Assembly (NCBI RefSeq): GCF_040954835.1
Contig: NC_090697.1
Coordinates: 3,918,501 to 3,982,500 of the forward strand
DNA: 64,000 nt
Source: Lepisosteus oculatus
Taxonomy: Eukaryota; Chordata; Actinopteri; Semionotiformes; Lepisosteidae
Reading direction: 5' to 3'
A program made the translations under genes and the position numbers. Under the pieces are notes generated by a model. The model was not told where the DNA came from and ran no database searches. It saw only the letters and a program-made list of their open reading frames with translations. Positions 11,994-23,527 of this stretch are shown here, piece after piece. Position 1 is the first letter of the stretch. Every line of letters starts with the position of its first letter.

Positions 11994-12137
11994 CAGGTGG
12001 GTAGCTGCATCAGCATGCGTAGGCTGCAAAGAAACAAGTAATATGCTGAAAAGAGAAGAAAGAAGAAGGCTGAAGAAGGCTCCATGACCAAAACGTTGCT
12101 CTTCTCTTTTCAGCATGGAATAAACCTATTACTTGTT
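11994..12137. mobile_element. Second fold-back Penelope-like tail element
   Basis: Same architecture as the element at 438-615: a minus-strand tail (GTGGGTAGCTGCATCAGC onward) joined to a plus-strand tail (CTTTTCAGCATGGAATAAACC to CCTATTACTTGTT). The arms pair across a short centre near 12050-12090. The flanks ACTTGTTAGATATT at 11980-11993 and 12131-12144 form a direct repeat. Part of the right copy overlaps the tail's own TACTTGTT end, so the true target duplication is between 7 and 14 bp. Confidence 0.72.
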
Positions 12138-12941
12138 AGATATTACAGGTTGCACTTTTGTCCATACATACATGATTGACTTAGATTTGTTTTTCATCCT
12201 GCATACATTTTATACATTTTAGAAGTATCCAGTATAGGTTACGTTCAGGTTTAATATTCCATGTTCATTATTCTAAATTCTAAATTCTAAATTCTCTGTT
12301 CTCCCTGGGAGCTCCTATTTGATGACAACTCTAATCTGCGTACGTTCTACCAGCAAGATCCGATTGGCTGATCTTATAGTAGCTAAACCAAAATGTGTTT
12401 TTCGTTGTGTTGTGAGCCTCCACATTTCCTGTCAACCTTCAGTCCTGGTCTATCATTTAAGTGGAACTCTCTGCTGCTCACGTCTGAGGTGCTGTTGGGG
12501 ACAGGGGCTGCTTTGAGTGCTGATGCTCATGTAGTCAAGGTCTTGCAGCATGGGGCTTGTGCTGCAGCTCTCTAACTTTATTTTATCCATCTATATGGGG
12601 AGATGGGAGGGTGAAGGAAGATGGGTTAGAAGAATGTATTAGTTTTTGTTTTTTTTTTAAGTTGAAAAAAGACTGTTCCTGGCATGTTACTGCTAGTATT
12701 AACAGAATATTTACAATATTAGTGCCCCTGTAAGAAAAATATTTTGTCTGTTTTTGAAGTTTCCCACATACAGTTTAAGTGTTGTAACTATTAAAGCCAG
12801 TTATTTTTTAGTTTGTCTGTTTATGCATTGAGGTTTTAAGAAATCTTATCTTTATACGTATGCACAATCATCAATTTACACTGCGAAAATTACTGTTCAA
12901 CAGGTATTTATGCAAAATACAGTATATGTATCTGCATCTTC
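12138..12941. other. Intergenic DNA, nothing recognised
   Basis: Includes a somewhat GC-richer stretch at about 12300-12575 with no coding support, and AT-rich DNA after it. Confidence 0.45.
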
Positions 12942-14085
12942 TTCTTCTTCTTCACAGCCTTAGTCCCAGACTGTCCTGGGGTCAGCTGCTTTGGTTGCTG
13001 TTCTCCACTTGTCTCTGTCGATCACATCTTCCTCACTCACTTCACATACCTCCATATTGTAACGCAACGGGGGCTCTTGCGGGCGCCCTTGCCGCATTAG
13101 GTCGGCCCCTGCACCGTCCGGGGCTCGAACCCGGGACTTCCGCGTCTCTCTGCAGCGACCTAGCCCCGTGAGCCAAAGAGAGATCTCTCCACAGCCCAGT
13201 AGCTGTGGTCCTGCTATCACAGGGAAGGGCGGTGACGTCACCCGCTCTGGTACGCCGGCTCTTACACAGCGCCTGTCGGCCGTAAGCGTTACACTCTCCC
13301 CCGCTTAAATCGCCGTCCCCGGCGAAGGGCTATCCCGCCCCGCTTCTGACACCAATGTAACACAACGGGGGCTCAGGCGGGCGCCCTTGCCGCATCTGGT
13401 CGGCCCCATCCCGACTGGAGGCTCGAACCCGGGACTTCCGCGTCTCTCTGCAGCGACCTAGCCCCGTGAGCCAAAGAGAGATCTCTCCACAGCCCAGTAG
13501 CTGTGGTCCTGCTATCACAGGGAAGGGCGGTGACGTCACCCGCTCTGGTACGCCGGCTCTTACACAGCGCCTGTCGGCCGTAAGCGTTACAATATCTTTT
13601 CTCACACAATCTATCCATCTCTTTCTAGGCCTGCCTCTTCCTCTGTTACCTTCCACCTCAAATTCCATTACCCTCTTTGTTACTTCCTCAACGTCCCTCC
13701 TCATGATATGTCCATACCACCGTAACCTCGCCTCTCGCATCTTCTCAACCACATCCACCACCTTACATCGTCTACGGATTTCTTCATTTCTGATCTTATC
13801 CTTCATTGAAATCTGCAGAATCCATCTCAACATCCTCATTTCAGTTCTTCTCATCAAGTTCTCTTCCCTCTTTCCAACTGCCAAGCATTCAGCTCCATAT
13901 AGTACTGTAGTACAGGTCTAATCACAGTCTTGTACATTTTGCACTTTAACTTTCTAGGAATTTTCCTGTCACAGATTATTCCAGTTATTTCTCTCCACTT
14001 GTTCCATCCAGCTTTCATTCTTTGTTTTACTGCCTCCAGTGTTTCTCCTCCCTTTACCAGTTTTGATCCAAGGTATTTAAAGTAT
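12942..14085 (-). mobile_element. RTE-like LINE, 3' part, with nested LTR element
   Basis: Read on the minus strand, two overlapping frames give the C-terminal part of a LINE reverse transcriptase: FKYLGSKLVKGGETLEAVKQ, then KMYKTVIRPVLQY, then TEMRMLRWILQISMKDKIRN, and RLRWYGHIMRRD with GRGRPRKRWIDCV. These are the thumb and post-RT motifs of RTE-type LINEs. The 3' end finishes in a CTT/AAG microsatellite (about 12940-12954), as RTE tails often do. The 5' part is missing, there is at least one frameshift, and a miniature LTR element interrupts it at 13058-13591. Confidence 0.78.
13058..13591 (-). mobile_element. Miniature LTR retrotransposon (TRIM) with tRNA-like promoter in the LTR
   Basis: Two 236-bp direct repeats (13058-13293 and 13356-13591) flank a 62-bp core. 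Each repeat runs TGTAAC...GTTACA. On the minus strand the core starts TTGGTGTCAGAAGCGGGG, a primer site matching the 3' end of tRNA-Leu (CCCACTTCTGACACCA) with one mismatch, and ends in the purine tract GCGGGGGAGAG before the second LTR. A 4-bp target duplication ATAT flanks it (13054-13057 and 13592-13595). Each LTR also contains, on the minus strand, A-box-like TTTGGCTCACGG and B-box-like GGGTTCGAGCC at tRNA spacing. No coding capacity, so it is non-autonomous by design. It sits inside the RTE-like LINE and is therefore younger. Confidence 0.8.
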
Positions 14086-14244
14086 ATGTATCTGCATATG
14101 CACATAAAAAGCAATATACTGTACAACAAATTTAAAATAGGTTACAATTACTGTATACATCTTATGTAAGTATAAGATTCAAACCCATAAATAAAAACTA
14201 ATAATTATGTATACTGTATGTAATTAAAAAGTTAGTAAAAGTTA

Positions 14245-15064
14245 GTTACAGATGCAGCCATTCAAAATGCGCAGGCGATACCGCATTATTTTCCGGTGCG
14301 CTGTACGCAGTCTACCGCAAGCTACCGGTAAATACCGCTAGTTACCGTAAATTCTCCTATAATACGACAAGCAAAATATTAGTATCCGGAATTACCGCAA
14401 GGTGGAGCTAATAAAGCTCAACCTCTTATGTTTGGGCTGTCGCCATCAAAGTCTTTAACGAAGATATTACTAATAGTATTAATAATGAATGACCTTGGAC
14501 AAGCTGTAAGTGTAAACTCAAAGTATTGCCCTGGTCCACATTCTTTTTTTCATTGACCGTCTTTGTAAAAGTAACACCACAGGATTTCGCAATCACGCAT
14601 TTGTTTCCAATCATGCAAAGTACAGTAATTTTTGAGAATCGATTCACCATGCCTTTCACATGCTCATAAAAGAGATTGATTTAGGAACATAAACATATTA
14701 CCGTATGCAAACTGTATTGTATACAGTATGTATATGTATGTTTAATGTCTTAACTGTGCCCGTTTAAGTATTGAATATTTATATGGAATTTTACCACTGA
14801 AGGGAAATCTTAGTGCCTAAGCATAAAAAGAATAGGAGCATACTGCAACGCATGTGAAGGCCATAAACGATATTAATTTTGGAACTTATACAGTATATGG
14901 CTGGTCTCGGTACTTTAAAGAAAACATACACACCAGTATTCCATTTCTCCCTAAACATTTTAAGCATCGAAGTCTTTAACTAACGTGATACCGGAGTCAA
15001 CAAGCATACTTTTAGAATTTGATTAATAGGGAATATAATATGGAATCGCGTATCTAAAGAAACA
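14245..15064 (+). repeat. Repeat family R1, copy A (most complete)
   Basis: Unclassified dispersed element of about 0.8 kb. It starts GTTACAGATGCAGCCATTC, has a cluster of TACCG motifs (about 14280-14400), the landmark GGTGGAGCTAATAAAGCTC, then GACCTTGGACAAGCTGTAA, GCATTTGTTTCCAATCATG and TCACATGCTCATAAA, and ends near GAATCGCGTATCTAAAGAA. Further copies lie at 30.3, 35.1-36.6 (reverse), 47.1 and 58.2 kb. No coding frame or terminal inverted repeat is evident. Confidence 0.65.
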
Positions 15065-16840
15065 AATTTTTGTAACCCCCTATTTGGAACACTATTGAGT
15101 TAGAAGATTGGGTGTCTGGACCTCTAGTCCCACAGTGTTGATACAGTATTGATTTAGTTCTGTATTACTAAAAGTCCATTTAGAATTTGTCAAGAGATAC
15201 AAGGACGCATTTTATGACTGAAATAACAATGGAATGATTGGGATTGACCCCATCCAGCAGATTAGGTTTGACACATCAAATCCACAGATTAACCAGAGCA
15301 CCATGGCACTGGGAGAAAAGTGATGGAGAATTAAGGCAAAGCTGGGTGTAGCTGAGATGATGATCACCAATGGATGCCCTTACCAACAGGCTTGCAGTCC
15401 AGGTCATTAATGTATAAAGAAATTAGGAATGCGTTTGATAAACAATGTATTTTGTATTTTGCTTTGACATACTGTACTTGATTAAGATGGATAGTCTGGT
15501 GTACCATTAACATATGTAATACAGATTAAAACACTTGGCATCATGAAAGATAGAACACTGACTTCTGAAGCTCTGCATTGACCCATGCTTTTTTGACTAC
15601 AGCATACCTACTATAAAAGCAGACACTAGTTTACCTACTATTTAACAAACATTATTTATATATAACCATACATATATTTATATATAAATATATAATATTT
15701 TATTTTTATATATATACAGTAAATTACCACTCCAGTGTGCTCTGAGACAGCTTAAAACAAAATGGATGACTTATGGTTGATCAGAGAACTCAGTCACAAT
15801 GGGTTGCAATGGTTAGAGCTCTGGACTTTTTTAGTTTTGAAAAAGCATTGTTAATAAGATTATGACGTACAGTGATGCACTTGATAACTGAGGCTTTTGA
15901 TAAATTTTTTTAATTGATTAGAATAATAATAAAAGCTTGTTCACTAGTGTAATTATTATTATTATTATTATTATTATTATTTGTATTGTAATTCTGTAAT
16001 TTATTATCAAATTCTGAAAAATAAAAACAAATGTCTTAGGGAACGTAAGCAAAAATAATCAATAAAGCTTTTAAAGGGATGCATGGCATATGTACAGTAT
16101 GTTTACAGTTAATATGAGTTTTATATTAGTCTATATATAAAGTTTACTAGGTTACATGTTTCTAAATGACTTAATTTTATAATCATGAATATTATTCCGT
16201 GTTACATTAGCCCATGTAAGTATATAGTTTGGTTTACTTAAACATACATAAGGAAAGCCAATAATTCTTTATGTTAGTTGAAGACTGATTATGTTTCCAG
16301 TTTCCCTTTATCATAAATCAAATTAGGCCATAAACTACTGTTTTAAAAGTAACATCATTCTGGTAGTGACTAGTTTACTTTTTTACTTGTGTAGGAGTGT
16401 CTAGAGATTAACCAGCACCATCTAATGGACACCTTTGTAAAAACAGGTGAAAGCTGCACAGCTCTTGAATTGACCAATATAGTGCTACAGCATATGAGAT
16501 TTCCAGCATCCTCTCATAAAAGCACAGACTTTTGAAAGGTCACAATAAAGAAGAAGAGACAATATGTCTTTTTGTCATTTATGTGGTGCACACAGCCAGA
16601 ATATGTCAACACAATTTAAACCTCATCTGTAATCAACTAATAAGACATCTATATCTTGAACTACGATGTGAATAAATAGACCTTTAGCATTGTTCTTTAA
16701 CCAGATTGTCTCGGTTAATATTAAACATATGATGACCTTATAATTTTGTGCCTAAACTAATGCAATCAAAATCTGTCAACAGAATACCTTACAGTTTCTG
16801 AAACAAAGGAACATTTATAATTATGGATGAAAAAGTGACC
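15065..16840. other. AT-rich intergenic DNA with TTA microsatellite
   Basis: Contains TA-rich runs near 15655-15720 and an ATT/TTA microsatellite at about 15949-15981. No coding or RNA signal recognised. Confidence 0.5.
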
Positions 16841-16890
16841 TGTGGGAAATCACGAGGTCACACCATTCAAGTCATTCACACTTCAAATTG

Positions 16891-17070
16891 ATGTGGGTGT
16901 AACCTGTTACTCAAGGTTTTGAGATAAATATTTGAGTCAAAAACATTAATAAACGCAAGGCACGCATTCATGTATATCAACCATACTGATTCTGGTTTTC
17001 AATACATTAAAATTATATAATCTATAAAATAAAAAAAGACACAGATTTCTTAGGATAGTGTTGCAAAAAG
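16891..17070 (+). promoter_or_regulatory. Promoter and untranslated first exon of TAAR gene 2
   Basis: Holds the motif ATGTGGGTGTAACCTGTTAC (16891-16910), a TATA-like ATAAATATTTGA (16924-16935), a short leader and the splice donor CAAAAAG|GTAGGT with GT at 17071. The same order and spacing recur upstream of genes 3 and 6 and of the ghost gene. A 3' splice site (TCTGTTTTAG ending 17305) gives a 235-bp intron just before the receptor ATG. The exon start is inferred, not observed. Confidence 0.65.
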
Positions 17071-17332
17071 GTAGGTAGGATTATGAATATATGTTTGACA
17101 AATTGGTAGCATTTGAGCTTATATATAGTATTGTAACAGTGAACAGAAATATTTTAATTTAGTCTGAAATATATTGTATATTTTATTTAAGTACAGCTTA
17201 AAAGGTATGTTACTTCTTTATGTTCCAAATATATCACATGCACCTAAAACATTAGGAAATTACATTTTAAGTGAAATGTAAGCGATGTCTTATCTTCTGT
17301 TTTAGCAACACCATTTGCTGGACAACTTCATC

Positions 17333-18370
17333 ATGAATTCTACAACGGAGTTTGAAGAAATGCAGTATTGTTTTCAGTATCTAGAAGGATCTTGTCCCAA
17401 AGCACACAGGACAGCAGTTATTAAAGTTGCTATGTACATATTTATGGTTGGAACAATGTTAGCTACCGTGAGTGGAAATTTAATGGTCATTATTTCAATT
17501 GCTCACTTCAAACAGCTTCATTCTCCAACTAATTTTCTTACTCTATCGTTAGGATGTGCTGACTGTCTTTTAGGCGCTTTTGTAATGCCATACAGCATGG
17601 TAAGATCTGTGGAAACCTGCTGGTACTTTGGGGACTTGTTTTGTAAAATACATTCAAGTCTTGACATGACAATTTCCGTAGCATCTATTTTGCATTTGAC
17701 TTTCATTGCTGTTGATAGATATGTCGCCATATGTGATCCTTTACGGTATAGAAGCAAGATCACCACATTCGTTGTAGCCATTTTTATTGGCATCAGTTGG
17801 ATTTATTCACTGGGGCTTGGCTTTGGAGTGGTGTTTTCTAAAATAAATTTAACAGGCATTGAGGAATTTGTGATTTTAAACTCTTGTGTGGGTACATGTT
17901 TCTTAATTTTTAACAAACACTGGGGAGTGCTGGCGGCATTACTAGCATTTTTAATACCAGGAACAGTGATGATTTCTCTTTATGTGAAAATTTTTATGGT
18001 TGCTAGTAGGCATGTGAGAGTGCTAAATGATACATCAGGGAAAATATGTGCTCGTAATGATCATAAACGAAAGATAGTAGAAAACAGGGAAAGGAAGGCT
18101 GCAAAAACATTGGGTATTGTAATGGGTGTTTTCCTCATTTGCTGGTTGCCATTTTTTATGGCTACGATTATTGATCCTTTCATTGGTTTTTCAACTCCTG
18201 TCATTCTTTTTGATGCTCTCGTATGGTTTGGCTACTTTAATTCTACATGCAATCCTGTAATTTATGGATTTTTTTACCCCTGGTTTCAAAAAGCATTCAA
18301 AATAATTATAACAGGGAAGGTATTTTGCTATAACTCTTCATCAACACATCTCTTTACAGACAAGCATTAA
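17333..18370 (+). CDS. Trace amine-associated receptor (gene 2)
   Basis: Class A GPCR of 345 aa. Starts MNST, which gives an N-glycosylation site at Asn2. The ATG lies 27 bp after a good splice acceptor. Landmarks: N-terminal Cys13 and Cys21, Asp111 (3.32), DRY 128-130, ECL2 CVGTC 185-189, Ala201 at 5.42, CWLPFF with Trp271 (6.48), Tyr301 (7.43), NPVIY 307-311. The pocket has one acidic anchor, so a monoamine ligand is likely. The stretch DPFIGFSTP before TM7 and the FFYPWFQKAF tail recall tetrapod TAAR4, but I do not assign a subfamily. It is closely related to genes 3 and 6, with shared MNST start, QYCFQ motif and LFTDK tail. It should act at the cilia of olfactory neurons by family knowledge. 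Confidence 0.95.
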   Translation: MNSTTEFEEMQYCFQYLEGSCPKAHRTAVIKVAMYIFMVGTMLATVSGNLMVIISIAHFKQLHSPTNFLTLSLGCADCLLGAFVMPYSMVRSVETCWYFGDLFCKIHSSLDMTISVASILHLTFIAVDRYVAICDPLRYRSKITTFVVAIFIGISWIYSLGLGFGVVFSKINLTGIEEFVILNSCVGTCFLIFNKHWGVLAALLAFLIPGTVMISLYVKIFMVASRHVRVLNDTSGKICARNDHKRKIVENRERKAAKTLGIVMGVFLICWLPFFMATIIDPFIGFSTPVILFDALVWFGYFNSTCNPVIYGFFYPWFQKAFKIIITGKVFCYNSSSTHLFTDKH

Positions 18371-20128
18371 TATATAATACCAGAGTGGCCGATGGCACAC
18401 TAGTGCAGTTTTTGCGAGCTTTTTTAAAATCATTTCAAAATGTTTGTTTTAGTTATTTCTGAAGAGTTGGTATTGCTTATGTTAGCTTCGCAAAACTCTT
18501 AACCATACTATAAAAAATCTTATAAAGTTAAATTATGTGGATTTATATTTTCATGTAAAAATGTTTTGCCAATTAAGAAAAACAGTACATTCTTTTGTGG
18601 TTTTGCTACATTGTGTCTTCACATTTTGAAGAAAAATTAACCTAAATTATTTATCAAGTTCCCTATACTGTATATTCTGGCTCAGGTAGCGATATTTGCT
18701 ATACTTGGCTCCATTAACCTTTTTTTAACAGTTCAACTGGGTTACTCAGGTGTGTTCACCAAAGTGTGCCATTATCATGTATGGGAAACATTAAATAATA
18801 TTTTCAATCAATTAATCAATCAAAGTTTATTTATCAAATGCACAACAATACAGCATGCAGCAGTAGTTGCTGGCAATGTAATGTATTTTCTATGAGCTCA
18901 CCGGGGTGGGCATAAAAATCACAAAATTAAAGTTACAAAATAAGGATACATAATGATAGATAATAATGCAATAGAAATTGAATAAGATAAACTCAGGCAA
19001 AACTCAATCAGCTTTTACTTAGTTAATCGCCAACTGAAGGAGTCTAAATTGTGTCTAAATTCTATGTCAATGAGAGACAGTTAAATTCTCAAATAATAAG
19101 TTAAAAATGCTTTTTTATTTTAACAATATGTCCGATTATCATAGTAAATCAATAATTTGACCAATATACTGTATTAATCAAATACTTGGATTCTAAAATT
19201 GGTAAGGAACACATTTTTGTGAGACTAATTTACAGTATGTGTCTAAAACTCAAAAGTGTGTTGAATACTGTGTAGTCTAAACACATACAGCTTATGAATT
19301 CATAAATATGTACAGTACCAAATAGTGGCTAGATGAAATCCCCAGTTCCTTTGCTTTAAACAGGATTTTTTTTTCACATAGTCTTCAGGGAGAAGTCAGT
19401 CATAACTGGAAAGCTGGGAATTCCAATTTTTAAAATGTAATTGTTTCCTACTGTATATAACAATATATAGTAAAATAAAAAAAAACAACAACTCTTTCTT
19501 TCATCTTGTGTTTTGTAATAATCATGATAAGTTGTAGTTTTAAAAGTATACATTGGAAAATTCTGACAATCAAGAAGATACTTAATAACAGCCCACAGTC
19601 TGTCAGTTGAAATAATAGTCTTCACATCAGTTCATGAAGTGACTTGATTATTTTCTCGTGGCTCTGTACTTGAAATGAGTGTATTTAAAATGTTGAGACT
19701 CACCTGTGGATTTCAAAGATGTTTAAGTGTAACAAATAAGATTTTTACTGTCTCAATTTGTAACCTACACTGGTTTCTGTACTTTGACATGAGGGTTACT
19801 TTTACACCTTTGGTGGGTTAATGTAAATGCAAGAAATGTAAAGTACAGGTCTAGCCTGGTCATTCCACCAGCAGTACTCAGTGTCACGTAATTTAATTTA
19901 TTGTTTTTAGTATTAAAGCAATATTTTTTTACCACTCCAAATTGGAAATGACCATTTCTAATCAACATGTGTTACATGTGCTGTCAGTTCCCTTCCTTCT
20001 TATTCACTTATTCAGCACCAACATGAGCATCTACAGTAGGTGAGGGTGTACAGTATGCAGTGCTCATCACTAACACTTAAAACCCACAGGTCCTGGGTAA
20101 GCCATACTGTACATTATGCTGTTGATGG
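18371..20128. other. Intergenic DNA, mostly AT-rich
   Basis: 3' flank of gene 2. A retroposon-like TTTATTTATCAAATGCACAAC segment at about 18812-18905 is probably a dispersed-repeat fragment, family uncertain. No gene seen. Confidence 0.45.
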
Positions 20129-20457
20129 TGTCACGCCCTCTGCAGCCAGAGGGCGCTCCTTCTCTGACCTGTCCCTAGTTTCCGGTCTGCTGTCCTTCCT
20201 GTCCCTCTCTTTCCCTTGGGCTATATATTTCCGGGTCTTCCACTCTGTCCTGGCTCAGCATTGACGTTCGGATGTCCTGAGACCCACCTAGCACCAGGGC
20301 GCCCCACGTCCGCTCCCTGAGAGCATAGGTTTCTATACGGCATTCCTGAACTCTTTGCACTATGAGCCCGGGCCTTTTTCCCGTCTCGCCGCTACGCATA
20401 TGGGTCTTTTTCCACTCTCCTGCTCCCCACGGTTAGTCCCTTTGGACGTCCGTGACA
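20129..20457. mobile_element. Solo LTR, Ty3/gypsy type
   Basis: Starts TGTCACGCCCTCTG and ends GTCCGTGACA, with a perfect 5-bp target duplication GATGG (20124-20128 and 20458-20462). It shares CAGCCAGAGGGCGCTCC, CCTAGCACCAGG and GCATAGGTTTCTATACGGCA with the 3' LTR at 24539-24769, so both belong to one family. Only the LTR remains, as expected after LTR-LTR recombination. Confidence 0.82.
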
Positions 20458-22884
20458 GATGGGTATACCAAGGATAACCTGACTGATTTGCTCAGCCAGT
20501 CAGTGATATGCTTTTACCTGAGCAGTCCTTGTCATGACTGGCAAATCATTCCCTAGAGTTAGATTTGTTGTCCGCACAGATGCAATTACTGGTTAAATCA
20601 CTTGAGAGGCTCCATAATATTTGTTAAATTTAAGTGCAAGTGACCAGCTGTGTAATGTGGACAATGAAAAATCAAACTTTTCTAGCAGGAAGAAGTGTTT
20701 GCTTGTTTTTCATACATCTAAAGAAAAAGCACTTTCCCGATGTCTGTATTTAATTAAAATAATAAAAAATATTTTTTCTTTCTGTCAATGCCCATCAAAT
20801 CTAATATTTAGGCTGTAAAAATAAACTTGTAGTTAGTGGACAGTTTCCTGCATAAAATCGCGTCCAGAAATCTATTGGCAAGCTTATTTTTTTCTATGTA
20901 TTATTAAGTCCTGTGACATCTGTTTAATAATTTAGAATTTTGTTTGAGTCTTCTAATTAAACTTTTAAAGAAGCCAGTGACTGCTAAGAATGTTCAACTC
21001 TCTTATCATTCTATGAATGACATAAAGTAAGAAACGTCACCTTTGTTTACTTGTTGGTAATCAAGGTTGGTATAGCCTCCACATAGGCAAATACCAATGT
21101 CAGTACTGAAAACACCTTGTATGACCTAGACTAAATAGTCCTTAGTCCTCCCCACAAAAAAGACAAACATATACCATTACACCCTGCCAATGTTTGTGTT
21201 AGACTTTTGGCCAATGACCTACCACAGTATATAACAAACATCAAAGTTAAGTTGTTAATGTCTTTGCACAGCAGCAACATACATGTATCTCAGTGATACC
21301 ATCTACAGTAAATAGCAAATGTAATGATTATACTTGTAGTGGCTCACTACAAATAATCACTTTGTATTATAATATATATTATTGTAATATTATACAGTAC
21401 TGTATGAAATAATATACAGTACAATTCAGCAAATTGATGAATGAACTGAATGAGTAAACTTCGATGTCTCAATAAGGCAGTGTGTTGAATGCACATGACT
21501 GCCCTGTTGTAGGTCTTCTTGTATTTTCTGGTTTTACATTATGATAATACTCTACATGCCAATTGATTATCCAGTATACAGTATTAAGATCATCATACTG
21601 TCACTGAACAATTATTTGTGTGGAACCTATAGAAGACAATAAAAGCAAAAGCAAACAGTGCAGAACACTAGGGCAATATTTTGAGAGCCACAAAAGAGAA
21701 CACAGACAAGAAGAGCACTTTTTACAAAAGAGAAGAAAAGAAGTATAGGCATCCAACATGTTCTGAATTGTATAGTATATCACCTCCCAGCACCATCATC
21801 CCTACATTAAGGCAAAGGATTTGGGGGAATCAATCCCTTCACACTTCTTTCAAAAACTATGGCCTTGTATATAATATTTCTGCAAAATTATGAATACATG
21901 GTTATGTAGCTTCTGGGAAAAACTGGCCCTAGAGTGAGAGTGAGTTTGTGTTTGTGTCTCTGTGTGCACTGTGATGGACTAGTGTCCTGTCCACAGTGTA
22001 TCCTGCCTTGCACACATTGCATTACAAGATGAAGCAGTTAGAAAATGGATGAATGGACTTGTATTATGTTTTAAGAAAAGTAATAGTACCTTGGCTCAGC
22101 TTTTCACAGAATTATAACTTCTTACTACAGCCTCTCACTGACAAAACTGATAGCGTCCAAATAAAACACAAATGCAGTAACAGAAAGGTAAGGCCATTCA
22201 AACAAAATGAATGTCGTAAACAGGACAATCCTGTTCTGTAAACTGATTTAACCTTTTCTAAATTTAAATTGCATCACTTAAGATCTCAGTCTATTACCTG
22301 GCAAAATTCTTTACTTTAAGGACAAGGCTCAACACATTTGAAGTCTGTCAGGCCTGTAAATGCACCAACCCATGGTTTAGTGGACTTTGTCATTTAAACT
22401 AGAGAAATAGCCTGACCTTCTTAGCATAAGAATTGATCTCTTAGCATGGCCATTCATTAAATAACTAGAGCATTTTTCACAAGGTTTTATCCTATTTACT
22501 GTATACCTCATTTTCAAGGAAGGGCAGAGGTTTAGCATACAGTATGTGGCTTGCTTTATCTTCACATCTTACCTTTGTATGTGTTTGAATTATCACTTGG
22601 CTATGTAGTAATCCATATATAATCCTATATATGTATCCTTAATATCCCTAAAGTGCATAAGACTTGGAACATGACAGTTTATCACAACTGGTTTTATGTA
22701 GAGGAAAATGCAGCCGGCCAGTTGGCATCCTTATAGTGTTCCAAAGTGTTTAGTAGCCTGGCATTACTTAATTTAAGCCATTGTAGTTGGCTTTTTAATT
22801 GAGAGTTTTTAACTCTCATAGAGGCATAGAGGAGGCTTTATTTAAAATCTTTAGGATTTTTTTTTATTCCTGTCCCAAGGAAGC
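20458..22884. other. Intergenic DNA between LTR insertions
   Basis: Mostly AT-rich. Apart from a SINE tail at about 21910-22055 I recognise no gene, RNA gene or repeat. Confidence 0.45.
21910..22055 (+). repeat. 3' part of a tRNA-derived fish SINE
   Basis: Segments TTCTGGGAAAAACTGGCCCT, then GTGATGGACTAGTGTCCTGTC, GTGTATCCTGCCTTGC and AAAATGGATGAATGG are the usual 3' half of a common fish SINE. The tRNA-like head is absent. Related copies with the head lie at 38.3 and 46.0 kb. Confidence 0.6.
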
Positions 22885-23425
22885 TGTCATAATCGTAAGC
22901 CCCTCTCCTTAAGGGCGCTCCAGCTCTTTCTTGTTTGTCTCGATTTTGTGCATCTGCCTCCTGTTCCAGCCCCTCCCTACAAAAGCCCCACTATTCCAGG
23001 CTCAGCTTTGGAAGATGAACGCCCGGAAGCCTGCCTACCAGAGAGTCCAGGAGAGGCTGGAAGGGCATAGGCTTCGCAGTGGCGTCCTGACCATCTGGAT
23101 CCAGGGCTTGGAGTGCCTGGCCCTGTTACCCCTTTTATTCCCCCGACCCTTCGTTGGATCCCTCTCCGGCTTTTAACTCCTGTCTTGTCTGTCATGGATG
23201 GATTACCCGGCTTTGGACTTTTGCTCATTCCGGATTACCCGACAGACTGCCTTAGGACTTGTTTACCTTGGCCACGCACCACCCCTCACCCCCCCGAGCA
23301 CCAGCGCACCATCAACATGCCTCCCTGTTCTTCTTCCAGCCCCGATACTAGTCTTTTCCCCCGTGTTAGTTTCACTCCTTTCTGGATTCTGCCATCTGCA
23401 TAGGGTCCTGAAAAACGCTTTGACA
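22885..23425. mobile_element. Solo LTR, second Ty3/gypsy-type family
   Basis: 541 bp running TGTCATAATCG to CGCTTTGACA, with a perfect 5-bp target duplication GAAGC (22880-22884 and 23426-23430). GC-rich against its surroundings. The sequence differs from the LTR at 20.1 kb, so it is a different family. Open frames across it are not genes. Confidence 0.75.
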
Positions 23426-23527
23426 GAAGCCCATGCATTGTTAACTGAAACTACATACAAACATACAGCACATACAAGAAAAGATGCCTTGTTCATGGAT
23501 TGTAAAACCAGGCACTTGCACTATTGT

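Noticed and set aside
13058-13591. The two 236-bp repeats as a simple tandem duplication or SINE dimer
   Set aside because: The 62-bp spacer has a tRNA-Leu primer site at one end and a purine tract at the other, and a second locus has the same spacer length. This is the layout of an LTR element.
17315-17332. Extended non-ATG starts for genes 2 to 5 (TTG or GTG codons) and the ATG at 62657 for gene 6
   Set aside because: The conserved MNST start follows closely behind a splice acceptor in each gene. Non-ATG starts are not expected in vertebrate receptors, and the 62657 ATG is upstream of the acceptor.
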